Shown here one piece after another: positions 46,142 to 56,128 of a stretch of 64,000 nucleotides of DNA; positions within the stretch are counted from its first letter, which is position 1; each line of letters opens with the position of its first letter. Below the pieces are notes generated by a model that was given only the letters and a program-made list of their open reading frames with translations, was not told the origin of the DNA and made no database searches. Source of the DNA: Marinobacter sp. HL-58 (GTDB lineage: Bacteria > Pseudomonadota > Gammaproteobacteria > Pseudomonadales > Oleiphilaceae); contig NZ_LIHP01000011.1 of NCBI RefSeq assembly GCF_001314605.1, forward strand, positions 62,001-126,000, given 5' to 3'. The translations under genes and the position numbers were made by a program.

Positions 46142-48346
46142 TCAGTCAAACAGACGGGTAAACGAAAACCCGAGGCTCAGGTAGGCACTCCAGTCGTCCT
46201 CGTTGTTATAGGCAGTGGCAACCTGTAGCGGCCCCATAAAGGTTTCAACCCCCGCAAACACACTTCCTGACCACAACAGATTGTTCCAGCGGGCATCACC
46301 GAGCGACGACCAGGCGTTGCCGGTTTCAAAACCCACCCCGGCAAACCAGGGGACAAACGGCCCGCCGAATTCCTGCCTGGCAAAAACCCCTGCAAGTGCC
46401 GCATCTTCACCGGCCACCTCGCCCTGGCTGTAGGCCGACAACCGGCGGAACCCACCCAGCAACACCGAATTTTCAATTCCGGCCACACCCCGGGTCACGG
46501 CGCTTCCGTACAACAGGCCGGTGAGGCTGGTCTTGCGCCAGCTTGCGGTGCCCAGGGCCATAACGGTAACCGAATCAAAGTTACGGTCAGACCCCAGCCC
46601 GGGACGCTCGATCCGGCCACGGATGCCGGCAAAACCGCCGGATTCGGGAAGAAAGGTGTCATCCAGGGAATCATGAACCAGCCGCAGGTTGAGACTGCCA
46701 CTCTGGATCGAGCCGGAAGGTGCCACGGGTTGCCCCACCTGCTCGTCAACCGTGGCGTACCCACGCATGTACTCGAGGCGGATTTCCCCGTTGACACCCA
46801 GCTCGGTTCCCAGGGCGAAATCGAGCTGGCGACTGGTAATATCCACCTCTGTGATGCGCTCACCCTCACCGTCGAACGCACTCAGGCTCTCCCGGAAATA
46901 TTCACCCCCGAGTGTCAGAAACCGTTTGAATCCGTAGTCCAGTGGCTGAAACCATTCGGTCCGGACCCACGGCTGTGTACCCAGCTGAAGCCCTGTTGCC
47001 CACTCTCCACCCAGGGCGTTGAGGCCCGTCATGCGCAGGGACGTTGCCAGATTGAAGCGGGTCTCGTTCTCGAAGTTGTCCTCGTAACTCAGCCCGAATG
47101 AAAGATAATTCGGCCCCCAGCTTTTCTCCCGCACCCGGATCACAAGCTCGGTGCCACCTCCCTCGGCAGGCGCCAGGGCATAGGAAACGGTTTCATAGTA
47201 GCCAAGGCCATAGATACGCTTGAGATCTTCTTCCAGCGCCTGCACATCCAGCGGCTCACCGCTTTGCTGGCGGATGCGCTGGCGCAGGAAATTCCCTGCC
47301 AGCCGTGAACGGTCATCAAAACGGATACCAGTGATCAGCCCCGGACTGGACGACTTCGACTGCACACGACTGCGGTAATGGAGCCAGTCCTCTTCCCCGA
47401 CACTGAGATGGCGAAGCTCACCGGCGTGTTTGCGGGCACCACTTGCGCCAAGTTCGAACAGCGCCGGCGCCTGGTAGAAATCCGCCGACGACAGGCCTTC
47501 CAGGTCCGGCCGGATCAGTATGTCCCGATCCGTCAGCAGTTCCAGCTGCTGCTCGGTGTTTCGACGCGTCATCATAGTGGTTAGCTGACCCACTACAGAA
47601 TAGGCTTCGCGGATTTGCTCCCGCTCCAGCAACGGGTCGGTAATGTCCACCGCGATAATGATATCGGCCCCCAGATCCCGGGCGACGCTGACCGGCATAT
47701 TGTTTGCCACACCGCCGTCTACCAGTAACCGCCCGTCCAGCGTGACCGGGGCATAGACACCGGGAATACTCATGCTGGCACGAATCGCCTCCGACAGATT
47801 ACCCTTGCCGATGACCACTTCCTCTCCGGTTTCAAGGTCTGTTGCTACGGCCCGAAAGGGAATGGCAAGCTCGTCAAAGTCCTCCACCAGGGAAGCGCTG
47901 CGGGTAAGCTCGTTAAGGATGAAGCCCAGGTTCTGGCCGGCGATGATTCCCCCACCCAGGTGGAGACCGTCGGCGCGGACACCGATCCCCGGGGCCACAG
48001 GGAAACGCCAGTCCTGGCGTTTACGCCGTACCGGCTTGTAGGCGCGGCCGGGATCATCGCGAAAGCTCGATACCCAGTCCATCTGGATAAACCGCTCTTC
48101 GATATCGTGAACTTCCATTCCCGAGGCATAGAGAGCACCCACGGCAGAACCGGCACTGGTGCCCACCACGATATCCACCGGAATGTTCATTTCCTCCAGT
48201 ACACGCAGCACACCGACATGGGCCATACCCTTGGCGCCGCCCCCACTGAGTACCAGCCCGACCTTCGGCCGCCCTGTTTCGGCCATCACCGGCATTGCCA
48301 CCAGCACCGCGACCATCACAACCAGCAATCTCAGTGCTGACATCAT
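46142..48346 (-). CDS. PlpD-like patatin phospholipase with POTRA and outer membrane barrel
   Basis: The 734-residue protein has a signal peptide (cleavage near VMAET), a patatin lipase domain with the glycine-rich oxyanion loop SGGGAKGMAHVG, nucleophile Ser in GTSAGS, and the Asp in DGG (LVDGGVANN), a POTRA-like segment at about 330-400, and a BamA-type 16-strand barrel ending in Phe-Asp (SFTRLFD). This is the type Vd secretion plan of Pseudomonas PlpD, a phospholipase A1. It is 12 nt downstream of the unknown gene at 48359. Confidence 0.92.
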   Translation of the reverse strand: MMSALRLLVVMVAVLVAMPVMAETGRPKVGLVLSGGGAKGMAHVGVLRVLEEMNIPVDIVVGTSAGSAVGALYASGMEVHDIEERFIQMDWVSSFRDDPGRAYKPVRRKRQDWRFPVAPGIGVRADGLHLGGGIIAGQNLGFILNELTRSASLVEDFDELAIPFRAVATDLETGEEVVIGKGNLSEAIRASMSIPGVYAPVTLDGRLLVDGGVANNMPVSVARDLGADIIIAVDITDPLLEREQIREAYSVVGQLTTMMTRRNTEQQLELLTDRDILIRPDLEGLSSADFYQAPALFELGASGARKHAGELRHLSVGEEDWLHYRSRVQSKSSSPGLITGIRFDDRSRLAGNFLRQRIRQQSGEPLDVQALEEDLKRIYGLGYYETVSYALAPAEGGGTELVIRVREKSWGPNYLSFGLSYEDNFENETRFNLATSLRMTGLNALGGEWATGLQLGTQPWVRTEWFQPLDYGFKRFLTLGGEYFRESLSAFDGEGERITEVDITSRQLDFALGTELGVNGEIRLEYMRGYATVDEQVGQPVAPSGSIQSGSLNLRLVHDSLDDTFLPESGGFAGIRGRIERPGLGSDRNFDSVTVMALGTASWRKTSLTGLLYGSAVTRGVAGIENSVLLGGFRRLSAYSQGEVAGEDAALAGVFARQEFGGPFVPWFAGVGFETGNAWSSLGDARWNNLLWSGSVFAGVETFMGPLQVATAYNNEDDWSAYLSLGFSFTRLFD

Positions 48347-48358
48347 TCCGCCTGCCTG

Positions 48359-48976
48359 TTAATGGTCGTCCGTGCGCTCTTCATCCGCCAGTGACAGGTG
48401 GGACACATCCGGGACAACCGGTGGCGGCAACTCCCGCTTGACGCCCAGTTCGGTGCCCGGAGGGGCCAGGGTCCAGTCGTCCAGATGCTGGAACATGGGG
48501 GCCGGTGCTTCCCGGTGCTCTTCGAGTGTTACCCCAACCGGATCCAGACTGAGCCCGGATCCGGAGAGAATCGCATCGACTTTCTCACCCGCCACCGGCA
48601 AACGATCGCCCGGCTCCACGGCAACCGATGAACCCGGCTTGGCGGCCCCGGGGCCCTCCTGTGACGCTCCCTGTTCCGGAGTGGTCTGCCGGGGCGATTC
48701 CTGCGCTGGTGCCCCGGCGGCAGGCGCCGGACGGGGCGGAGGCGGTGCTGCACCTTCCATGGGCTGCACATAAGCCACCATGCCATGCTTCTTCAGCACC
48801 GCCCGGTATTTTTCCGCCTGAACCTCTTCCAGCTTGTTGCGGATGACCACCGGCTGACCACTGAACATACGGTCAACCTGTTCCAGGGTGGCCTTGAACA
48901 GGTTCTTCGCATTGCTGCGGGCTGTCGCCGGGTCAGTCCCGGGCGTGCATTCACCTTTGAAAACGAGCTGGAACAT
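48359..48976 (-). CDS. Hypothetical protein with FSGQPVVI N-terminal domain and Pro-rich linker
   Basis: The 205-residue protein begins with an 80-residue domain seen at the N-terminus of many proteobacterial proteins (LVFKGECTPGTDPATARSN ... MFSGQPVVIRNKLEEVQAEKY); its function is unknown to me. A Pro/Ala/Gly-rich linker (about 75-115) follows, then a low-complexity acidic tail. There is no signal peptide. It is 12 nt upstream of the PlpD-like gene, so the two are probably cotranscribed. Confidence 0.72.
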   Translation of the reverse strand: MFQLVFKGECTPGTDPATARSNAKNLFKATLEQVDRMFSGQPVVIRNKLEEVQAEKYRAVLKKHGMVAYVQPMEGAAPPPPRPAPAAGAPAQESPRQTTPEQGASQEGPGAAKPGSSVAVEPGDRLPVAGEKVDAILSGSGLSLDPVGVTLEEHREAPAPMFQHLDDWTLAPPGTELGVKRELPPPVVPDVSHLSLADEERTDDH

Positions 48977-49195
48977 GATTCTGCCTCTGCCTGTATCCGT
49001 TTTTATTCATGATAGTTGATCCTGGCGGACGCCGGAAATTCGCTGCCATCCCGCAAGGTACGCCGCAGACTGCAAACAATTGAAAAATGTGTGCATTAAT
49101 CACGCAAAATAACCGATACTCTGTAATAATGATCAGTAACCAAATGTTACATATATTTACGCACCCCGACGGACTCACATCACAGGAGTGACTCC

Positions 49196-49558
49196 ATGAT
49201 TACCAGAAGCATCACCGGCACTTTGGCGCTGTTGCTGGCACTGGCTTCTCAGCCGGCTTCTGCCGGCAACCTGGACCTGCTGCTCAGCAGCGTCTTCCCG
49301 GACCAGCAAGCCACTTATATTGGCTATGAGAGCGTCGAGCGGGAAGATATACCGGCGTCCTCCCACATTGAGCGGAAATATCTGGTTGTGGACTTCCGCT
49401 TCAAGTCCGACCCTGCCAGCGACCAGTTGCAGGCCAGTGTTCACAAGGTCTGCATGGCATTGCTGAAAGACCGGGAGCTGATTCAGTCGCTCTCTGACTC
49501 CGGATACGACATGGTCGCCGTTGCCTTTGACCGCAAATCCCAGTACGACTGCCTCTGA
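49196..49558 (+). CDS. Small secreted hypothetical protein
   Basis: The 120-residue protein has a clear signal peptide (MITRSITGTLALLLALASQP, cleavage near ASAGN), and a mature part of about 97 residues with two cysteines (VHKVCMALL and the penultimate Cys) that could form a disulfide. I do not recognise a family. AGGAG precedes the ATG. It converges on the histidine kinase gene with 7 nt between the ends. Confidence 0.72.
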   Translation: MITRSITGTLALLLALASQPASAGNLDLLLSSVFPDQQATYIGYESVEREDIPASSHIERKYLVVDFRFKSDPASDQLQASVHKVCMALLKDRELIQSLSDSGYDMVAVAFDRKSQYDCL

Positions 49559-49565
49559 GACCGGT

Positions 49566-52364
49566 TTACTGGTCCCGCCCCAACAACCGGGGGAATGCCT
49601 CCAGCGCACTGTTCACGGCGTCCAGGTTAAATGCTTCCACATCCGCCAGCAGTTTCTCCCCGTAGCGGGTCACCGAAGGCGAACGGAACCGCTGCCCCCA
49701 TTCCAGTAACCGTCTGGCAAAATCCTTCATCTGTTCCGGATCACCGCTCTCCCGCACGGTTTCCCATTCGTTGCCGAAATCTCTGGCCAGTTGTTCCCGC
49801 AGCCAGCCACGCTCCTGCATACTCAGGGTCTGGGCCAGCAAACGCTCTGACTCTTCCGGCGTACCGTCCTCCCCGGCCTGCTCTTCGGTCACTTCCACCC
49901 GGGGCAGGCTGACGGTAAAGGTTGAGCCAACACCCGGCTCGCTCTCAACCTTGAGTTCACCGCCCATCATACGCACCAGTTTGCGGCTGATAGCCAGGCC
50001 CAGCCCGGTGCCACCGTAGCGACGGCTGTTCTGCCCTTCCTGCTGCTCGAACGCGTCGAAGATTTGCTCCTGTTGATCCGCGGGGATGCCAATGCCGGTG
50101 TCTGCAACCGTTACTTCCAGGCGGTACCATCGGCGCTTTTCGGTATCACTCTCTGTGGCGGAGTCTTTTATCGTGGGCTTGAGCGGCGTGGCAGTGGCAC
50201 GAACCGTCACACCACCCTCGTGTGTAAACTTGATGGCATTGCCAACGAGATTGAACAGTACCTGCCTCAGCCGGGTTTCATCCAGCATCATGGCCGCGGG
50301 CATTCTGGAGCCAACACTGACCTCAAGGGAGATGCCCTGTTCCGTAGCCCGCAGATCGAATATGTGCCGCACATCGCTGAGCAGACGGCGCACCGACACC
50401 GCGGTATATTCAAGCCGCATTTTGCCAGCTTCGATACGGGACAGGTCCAGGATATCGTTGATCAGCATCAACAGGCTGCGGCTGCCCGCACGGATCGCAT
50501 CCAGGTAGTTCCTCTGCTGGGGATCTTTCACCGTATTACTGAGCAAGTCACTGTAGCCGATCACCGCATTCATCGGGGTGCGGATCTCGTGGGACATGTT
50601 GGCCAGGAACTCGCTTTTCGTCAGGCTCGCCGCCTCGGCTTCACGGGCCAGGCGCTCCGCTTCCAGCTTCGCCGCCCGTAATTCGTCCTCACTTCTGCGC
50701 AACGCGTTTTCCGAACGGATCCGCTCATCGACCTCCCGGGATAATTTACGGTTCCAGTAAAGGAAGATCAGCACCACCACAATGGCAATAAGCACAATCC
50801 GGCGCACGACTGTGTAATCCGTCTCCTGTTCGATATCCAGGTGAATCCAGCGATTGTAGATTGACTCGGTTTCAGATTCGTCCAGGCTGCCCAGTGCCTT
50901 GTTGAGTATTCTCTGCAGCTCAGGCCGCTCCTTGCTGACGGCAAATCTCAATTCATACTCGTAGGGGGTAATACTGGTGATCCTGAGATTGGACAGGCCC
51001 AGGCGGGCCACGGTATAGCTCACGGCCGGAATATGCGTCACCATCACATCGAGATCCCCGTTGGACAACGCCAGCAACCCCTCTTCGATGGAGGGCACCG
51101 GATAGAGGTCAAGATCCGGATGATTGATCAGCAGATAATCGTGCCCGGCCTGACGGTTCACCACACCAACACGTTCGTCTCTGAGCTCCCGCAACTCACC
51201 GATAAATCTGCCGTCGTCGCGAATCGCCAGGGCGATGGGAACTGTCAGGTAGACGCGGCTGAACAGGAATTCATCCTGCACTCTGGGTGTGCGTGACAGT
51301 GCCGGCAGTATGTCCACATCTCCGGATCGCAACGCTGATTCGGCATCGGCGCTGTCGGACATGACTTCACGGTTGAAGCGAACATTGAGCTGTTCTTCCA
51401 GGCGTGTAACCAGGTCCGGCACAAGCCCCGCAGGCTGACCATCCTGAGTGAATTCGAAGGGCGGCCAGTCCGGCCGGAAGGCCACGTCCAGTTCGGTGTT
51501 ACGCTTGAGGAATTCGTTCTCACTGGCAGACAGGGAAATGGCGCTCGTATCCTGTTCCGGCAACTCGGTTTGCAGCCACGACTGGCGAATGGCCCGGTGT
51601 TCGTTGTGGTCTATTGCCAGCACCGCCTGATTGAGAACCCGGTAGGCCTGATCTTCCCCGGACCTGACTTCAAGTACCACATCCACCGACTGATGGTTCA
51701 GCAGCGTGGCCATCGCCACTCCGTTTACCATGGCGGACTGGAGGTAATCCGAAACCACGGGAACAGGGCCCAGGAACGCATCGGCCTGACCGGACAGCAG
51801 CATACTGACCGCCTCACTGGTGCTGGCAACGGGAACCGGGGTAAAACTGTCAACCGGGTCGAGCAGGGCAAGCTGATTGGGATCATTGGTGACCAGCGCA
51901 ACTCGCTCGCCTTCGAGATCCGACAGCTTGCGAATGCCTGCATCGTCGGAATTGACAAAAATGCCGTATGTCAGGCTCATCAGTGGCGAAGTAACGGCAA
52001 CATCAGACGGTGCCGGCTGACGGGCAAGGCGGGTGGTCAGCCTCGCGTCCAGGGTGCCATCCCTGAGCCAATCCTCCAGCTGCGCCTCGCCGGCAGAAAC
52101 CGGTTCAACTGCCACATCAAGCTTGTCCGAAATCCGGTTGAGATAGTCGACAAATATACCTGCCATCTTCCCTTCCCCGGTATCAAACGCGAGGGGGACC
52201 CGGGAGTCGTGAAGGCCGATGCGGAAAACCTCACGCCCCTGCAGCCATTGCAGATCGTCACTGCCAAGAACCGGTGCGGGTGATGGCTGGGGGGGATCCG
52301 CGGCAGACATTCCGGATACCAGCAGGCAGTACGCTACCAACAGAAAATAAAAGGCAATCCTCAC
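49566..52364 (-). CDS. BvgS/EvgS-like sensor histidine kinase with two periplasmic binding domains
   Basis: The 932-residue protein has a signal peptide, two tandem SBP_bac_3 domains (about 45-260 and 270-500), one membrane segment ([16 protein letters not shown]), a coiled linker, a HisKA domain with His592 ([10 protein letters not shown]) and a HATPase domain ([14 protein letters not shown]). The C-terminal 100 residues resemble the helical tail seen after such kinases but lack a phosphotransfer His. Unlike BvgS there is no receiver domain, and no response regulator gene is adjacent. Its ligand is probably a small polar molecule bound in the periplasm. Confidence 0.9.
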   Translation of the reverse strand: MRIAFYFLLVAYCLLVSGMSAADPPQPSPAPVLGSDDLQWLQGREVFRIGLHDSRVPLAFDTGEGKMAGIFVDYLNRISDKLDVAVEPVSAGEAQLEDWLRDGTLDARLTTRLARQPAPSDVAVTSPLMSLTYGIFVNSDDAGIRKLSDLEGERVALVTNDPNQLALLDPVDSFTPVPVASTSEAVSMLLSGQADAFLGPVPVVSDYLQSAMVNGVAMATLLNHQSVDVVLEVRSGEDQAYRVLNQAVLAIDHNEHRAIRQSWLQTELPEQDTSAISLSASENEFLKRNTELDVAFRPDWPPFEFTQDGQPAGLVPDLVTRLEEQLNVRFNREVMSDSADAESALRSGDVDILPALSRTPRVQDEFLFSRVYLTVPIALAIRDDGRFIGELRELRDERVGVVNRQAGHDYLLINHPDLDLYPVPSIEEGLLALSNGDLDVMVTHIPAVSYTVARLGLSNLRITSITPYEYELRFAVSKERPELQRILNKALGSLDESETESIYNRWIHLDIEQETDYTVVRRIVLIAIVVVLIFLYWNRKLSREVDERIRSENALRRSEDELRAAKLEAERLAREAEAASLTKSEFLANMSHEIRTPMNAVIGYSDLLSNTVKDPQQRNYLDAIRAGSRSLLMLINDILDLSRIEAGKMRLEYTAVSVRRLLSDVRHIFDLRATEQGISLEVSVGSRMPAAMMLDETRLRQVLFNLVGNAIKFTHEGGVTVRATATPLKPTIKDSATESDTEKRRWYRLEVTVADTGIGIPADQQEQIFDAFEQQEGQNSRRYGGTGLGLAISRKLVRMMGGELKVESEPGVGSTFTVSLPRVEVTEEQAGEDGTPEESERLLAQTLSMQERGWLREQLARDFGNEWETVRESGDPEQMKDFARRLLEWGQRFRSPSVTRYGEKLLADVEAFNLDAVNSALEAFPRLLGRDQ

Positions 52365-52494
52365 TGGATATCCTCACCGGTTTGTCTACAGTTCAGGGAA
52401 CCATACCCGTAAATTCTTCTGATTGCATTCAGCGGGTTACCCGATTTACGGTGAACAGACACGCAGTCATTGACCAAACGGGAGAACCAGCACA

Positions 52495-52728
52495 ATGGAC
52501 ACCAGCAAGCACACGTTCAGCGCCCTTTTTGAACAGCTGGGCATACCCTCTGACAAGCAGAGCATCGAGGATTTCATTGCGAAACACTCACCCCTTCCTT
52601 CGGAAATTGCCCTGCAGGATGCCCCCTTCTGGTCCGAGAGCCAGTCCCACTTCCTGGAAGAAGGTCTGGAAGAAGACTCGGACTGGGCGGAAATCATTGA
52701 TGAGCTGGACGCGCTGATGCGCCACTGA
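52495..52728 (+). CDS. DUF2789 protein
   Basis: The 77-residue acidic protein matches DUF2789 along its whole length: TFSALFEQLGIPSDKQSIEDF, PLPSEIALQDAPFW, and DWAEIIDEL. The function is unknown. GGGAG precedes the ATG. It is divergent from the histidine kinase and its stop is one base from that of the convergent cyclase gene. Confidence 0.88.
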   Translation: MDTSKHTFSALFEQLGIPSDKQSIEDFIAKHSPLPSEIALQDAPFWSESQSHFLEEGLEEDSDWAEIIDELDALMRH

Positions 52729-52729
52729 T

Positions 52730-54415
52730 TCAACCCTCAGCGGGTTTCGACCCGCTGACAAATACCCTGTCGCGCCCGGCATCCTTGGCCAGGTAGAGAG
52801 CCCTGTCCGCACGGTCAAACGCCTCGTCCTCGTCGTCACCTTCTGCAAATTCGGCCACCCCGGCGGAAAATGTCACGGATACCGGCTCACCCCGGAAATG
52901 AAAAGGCAGTGCCGCAATGTGCTCTCTCATGCCGTCAAGAACCGATCTGGCGGTTTCCGATGGCGTTTCCGGCATCAGGACAACGAATTCCTCGCCACCA
53001 AAACGGGCGATGAAATCCGTCGTTCTGAGCCTGTCACTCAGGGCCTTGGCCACCAGCTGTAAAACCCGGTCACCGGCCTTGTGGCCGTAAGAATCATTGA
53101 CCCGCTTGAAATAATCGATATCCAGCACACCAACGGTCAGTGGATGACGGTACCGCTGCCAGCGCTGGTATTCGAAGGCGAGACGCTCCTGCCAGGCTTC
53201 CCGGTTGGGCAACTGGGTCAGCACATCCCGCAACGCTTTCCGGCGCTCTTCTGCCAGTTCGTCCTTGACCTGTTCCGAGTGCGCCTCCACCGCCGCCAGT
53301 TTTTCATGCATCAGTTCCAGCTGTCGGGACAGGTTCTTCTCACGCTCCGACTCCTGGGTGCGGAAGCGCTCAACAGCACCACTGATGGATTCAATGTGCT
53401 GGCCCACCGATGCCTTCAACTGGCCGAAATCAGAACTGGATTCCACCTGTTCACCAAAACTCTGCAGCTCATCCCGGATTTCCCGATCCAGGGCCTGGGA
53501 AGCGTCCAGACGACCCGCCTGTGCCGCGGACTGATCGGAAAAACACTGTCGCAGCGACTCCAGCCGTTCATCCAGGCGCCGAAGAAAGGCTTCAAACTCT
53601 CTCTGGCTTCGGGTAACCGCGGCAATCACAAGTTCTGCAACACCGCTCAGCCCCTCACGCAGCTCATCCCAGTCATTACTGTTAAGAAGCGATTCCTGAA
53701 GCCGCCTGGCCCTGGCCTCGGACACCGGTTCAAGGGAAACCTGTCCCAGCATGTGCCCGAGCAGTTCACCAACCCGCCGGGCAATCCGCAAACGCTGCGT
53801 CGACTCCTCCGCCTCGACCTGGTCCAGCGCTGCTTCTTCCGGGCCCGAAGAAAGCGGCTCGCTGCCAGAAGATGCCTTCGGTGGACAGGTATCGCTTTCC
53901 CGGGCACCGAATAACTTGCCGAACATGCCGGTTTTGCCTGCCGGCTCCCCGGTGCCTGTCAGCCCGTTTTCAAGCACACCGGCCAGATCTGTTAGCCACG
54001 CCGTAAAGTGCAGTTGCAGGGTTTCCGGTTTGCGGAGCCTTTTCTCCAGTTCGCGAATACGACCCTTGCTGTCGGCAAACAGGCCGTGGCCGCGGAGCGT
54101 GGACAACAGCTGTTCAAGGGTCGTCCTGATACGGCGGGCGGAATCCGCTTTCTGTTCGTCCAGGGCAGACAGCTGACGATCAATCTGGTCCTGCAGCCTG
54201 TGCCAGCCCACTGAATCCGGAGCCTCATGGCGCAACTCGCTGCGCAATCGCGCCAGCATGCGATCCAGCTCCGGATTCTGCCCCTCGGCAGCCAGGCTTG
54301 TGCGAACCAGCATGCGCTGGAGCTGGTGCTTCTCGGTGCCCCAAAGGGATTCACGCTCTTCCGAGGATTCAAGCGCCTTCAGGTACTTCTCCTTCCAGTT
54401 TGAATCCGACGTCAT
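52730..54415 (-). CDS. GGDEF diguanylate cyclase
   Basis: The 561-residue cytoplasmic protein has a long helical N-terminal region (about 1-390, several coiled coils) and a C-terminal GGDEF domain with active-site GGEEF at 473-477 and the inhibitory I-site RTTD five residues upstream. It should make c-di-GMP and be product-inhibited. No membrane segment or recognised sensor domain is present. It starts directly after the xerC stop (TGAATG), so it is probably the last gene of the lysA-dapF-DUF484-xerC operon. Confidence 0.9.
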   Translation of the reverse strand: MTSDSNWKEKYLKALESSEERESLWGTEKHQLQRMLVRTSLAAEGQNPELDRMLARLRSELRHEAPDSVGWHRLQDQIDRQLSALDEQKADSARRIRTTLEQLLSTLRGHGLFADSKGRIRELEKRLRKPETLQLHFTAWLTDLAGVLENGLTGTGEPAGKTGMFGKLFGARESDTCPPKASSGSEPLSSGPEEAALDQVEAEESTQRLRIARRVGELLGHMLGQVSLEPVSEARARRLQESLLNSNDWDELREGLSGVAELVIAAVTRSQREFEAFLRRLDERLESLRQCFSDQSAAQAGRLDASQALDREIRDELQSFGEQVESSSDFGQLKASVGQHIESISGAVERFRTQESEREKNLSRQLELMHEKLAAVEAHSEQVKDELAEERRKALRDVLTQLPNREAWQERLAFEYQRWQRYRHPLTVGVLDIDYFKRVNDSYGHKAGDRVLQLVAKALSDRLRTTDFIARFGGEEFVVLMPETPSETARSVLDGMREHIAALPFHFRGEPVSVTFSAGVAEFAEGDDEDEAFDRADRALYLAKDAGRDRVFVSGSKPAEG

Positions 54416-55363
54416 TCAGCTATCCCCGCCTTTGTTACGGCCGCGGCGGGCACGTGGATGGCTATGGTCATAGACCTTTGCCAGATGCTGGAAATCAAGA
54501 TGGGTATAGACCTGTGTGGTCGCAATGTCCGCATGGCCGAGCAATTCCTGCACCGCCCGCAGATCACCACTGGATTCCAGCATGTGACTGGCAAACGAGT
54601 GACGTAAAAGATGGGGGTACAGGCGTTGATCCGCCCCCTTGGCCAGGCCCCAGCGGCTGAGCCGCGACTGGATGCTGCGGGTGCTTAACCGGTCTCCCCG
54701 GCGGCTTACGAACAGGGCATTCTCGCCCTCGGGAGCCATGGCCGGCCGCACTCCGAGCCAGCTTTCAAGGGCTTCAAGGGCCTTTCGTCCCACCGGAAGG
54801 ATCCGCTCCTTGCTGCCCTTGCCCAGTACCCGCACCTCGCCACCGCGAAGATCCACGGAGTGCAGGTCCAGCCCGGCCAGTTCCGACAGCCGCAGGCCGG
54901 ATGAATACATCAGTTCGAAAATGCTCAGGTCGCGGATTTCCAGTGGGTCGTCAGGCGTGGCATCAAGCAGGTGGCTGAGCTGGTCAACGTCCGCTACCCT
55001 GGGAAGGCGGCGCCCGGCCTTCGGAGCCCGGATATCCAGGGCCGGATTATCCGTGGCCAGCCGTTCACGCAGCAGGAATTCGTAAAAGCCGCGGATCGCG
55101 GACAGGTGCCGGGCGATACTGCGCCCCCCGAGGCCCTGGCGGCTCAGCAGGGCAACGTAGCGCCGCAGGTCATGGCCGGTAATCGCCTGCAAATCCGGGG
55201 CCGGCTGTTGCCCGACCCAGTCAAGGAACCGTTTGAGGTCATCGCGATAACTGCTGCAGGTGCGCGGAGAGTGCCGCTTCTCCGAGGACAGATAACGCAG
55301 AAATCTGTCCAGCGGCTCCGAAAGCGCGGCAACCATGCCCATTTCATCAGCAGCCGGATACAT
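54416..55363 (-). CDS. xerC: Tyrosine recombinase XerC
   Basis: The 315-residue protein has the SAM-like N-terminal domain (RFLRYLSSEKRHSPRTC) and catalytic residues of tyrosine recombinases: Arg in SSGLRLSEL, His-x2-Arg in HLLRHSFASHM, His in LGHADIATTQ and Tyr in VYTHL. It resolves chromosome dimers with XerD at dif. The setting after DUF484 and dapF is the classic xerC position, ruling out an integron or phage integrase. Confidence 0.95.
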   Translation of the reverse strand: MYPAADEMGMVAALSEPLDRFLRYLSSEKRHSPRTCSSYRDDLKRFLDWVGQQPAPDLQAITGHDLRRYVALLSRQGLGGRSIARHLSAIRGFYEFLLRERLATDNPALDIRAPKAGRRLPRVADVDQLSHLLDATPDDPLEIRDLSIFELMYSSGLRLSELAGLDLHSVDLRGGEVRVLGKGSKERILPVGRKALEALESWLGVRPAMAPEGENALFVSRRGDRLSTRSIQSRLSRWGLAKGADQRLYPHLLRHSFASHMLESSGDLRAVQELLGHADIATTQVYTHLDFQHLAKVYDHSHPRARRGRNKGGDS

Positions 55364-55365
55364 GT

Positions 55366-56112
55366 TCAGCGAGACTCCGCCACCACATCCGTCACCGGTA
55401 CTGCAGCCGTATGCCGCTGAAGGATCGGCGGCAGCAGCCGGCTCAGGGTATCGCTGATGTAGGTCAGGAAAAGTGACCCCATACTCTGGTCGAAATAGCC
55501 GGTTTCGCAGCTTCCAACCGCAAATACCCCGACCAGTTCGTCATGCCGCAAGGGCACCAGGGCGACGGAGGCAATGGGTTCTTCCCTGTCAGGGAACAGG
55601 AAGCTGCGCTCGCTTTCGCGGAACTGACCACACACCGCACGATCGCCCTCAAGCAGGCCACCGAGGCGCGCTTTGGCGACCTCCGGCGCAACCACGTGCA
55701 GAGCACCCTGTGCCGCCGCGGGCAGTTCGGAATCGGTAAACAGAATGACGGACGCCGCATCCAGGCCAAAATCACCACGGATACTGTCATCAATGGCAGC
55801 CGCCATGTCATTCAGGTTGCGGGCCTCGATCACCTGCATGAGCAGCCGCTTGCTCTTTTCAAACAGACGGTCGTTATGGCGTGCAATCGAAACCAGTTCA
55901 ACCAGCTCACGGCGAAGCGTATCCCGCTGTTCCCGGAACAGGTGCACCTGACGCTCCACCAGTGATATGGCGCGGCCGCTGTCATGGGGCAATGTCAGGC
56001 TGCGCAGGAGTTCGTCCTGTTCAATGAAGAAGTCGGGATTGTCGCGCAGGTATTCTGCAACGGTTTCCGGTGTGAGCTCTCCGGCCTTCTTGTGGGCCGC
56101 TTGGTCTGTCAT
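55366..56112 (-). CDS. DUF484 family protein
   Basis: The 248-residue protein matches DUF484: ETVAEYLRDNPDFFIEQDELL at the start and a GAF-like domain (DAASVILF ... VALVPLRHDELVGVFAVGS). Its function is not established; it is nearly always encoded between dapF and xerC. The ATG at 56112 follows AGGAGA. The frame is open 56 codons further upstream, over the dapF end, and I reject that part. Confidence 0.92.
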   Translation of the reverse strand: MTDQAAHKKAGELTPETVAEYLRDNPDFFIEQDELLRSLTLPHDSGRAISLVERQVHLFREQRDTLRRELVELVSIARHNDRLFEKSKRLLMQVIEARNLNDMAAAIDDSIRGDFGLDAASVILFTDSELPAAAQGALHVVAPEVAKARLGGLLEGDRAVCGQFRESERSFLFPDREEPIASVALVPLRHDELVGVFAVGSCETGYFDQSMGSLFLTYISDTLSRLLPPILQRHTAAVPVTDVVAESR

Positions 56113-56128
56113 GCTGCTCTCCTGATGG

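Noticed and set aside
54416..55363. Integron or phage integrase
   Set aside because: The neighbours (DUF484, dapF, lysA) are those of housekeeping xerC, and no attachment site or cassette is visible.
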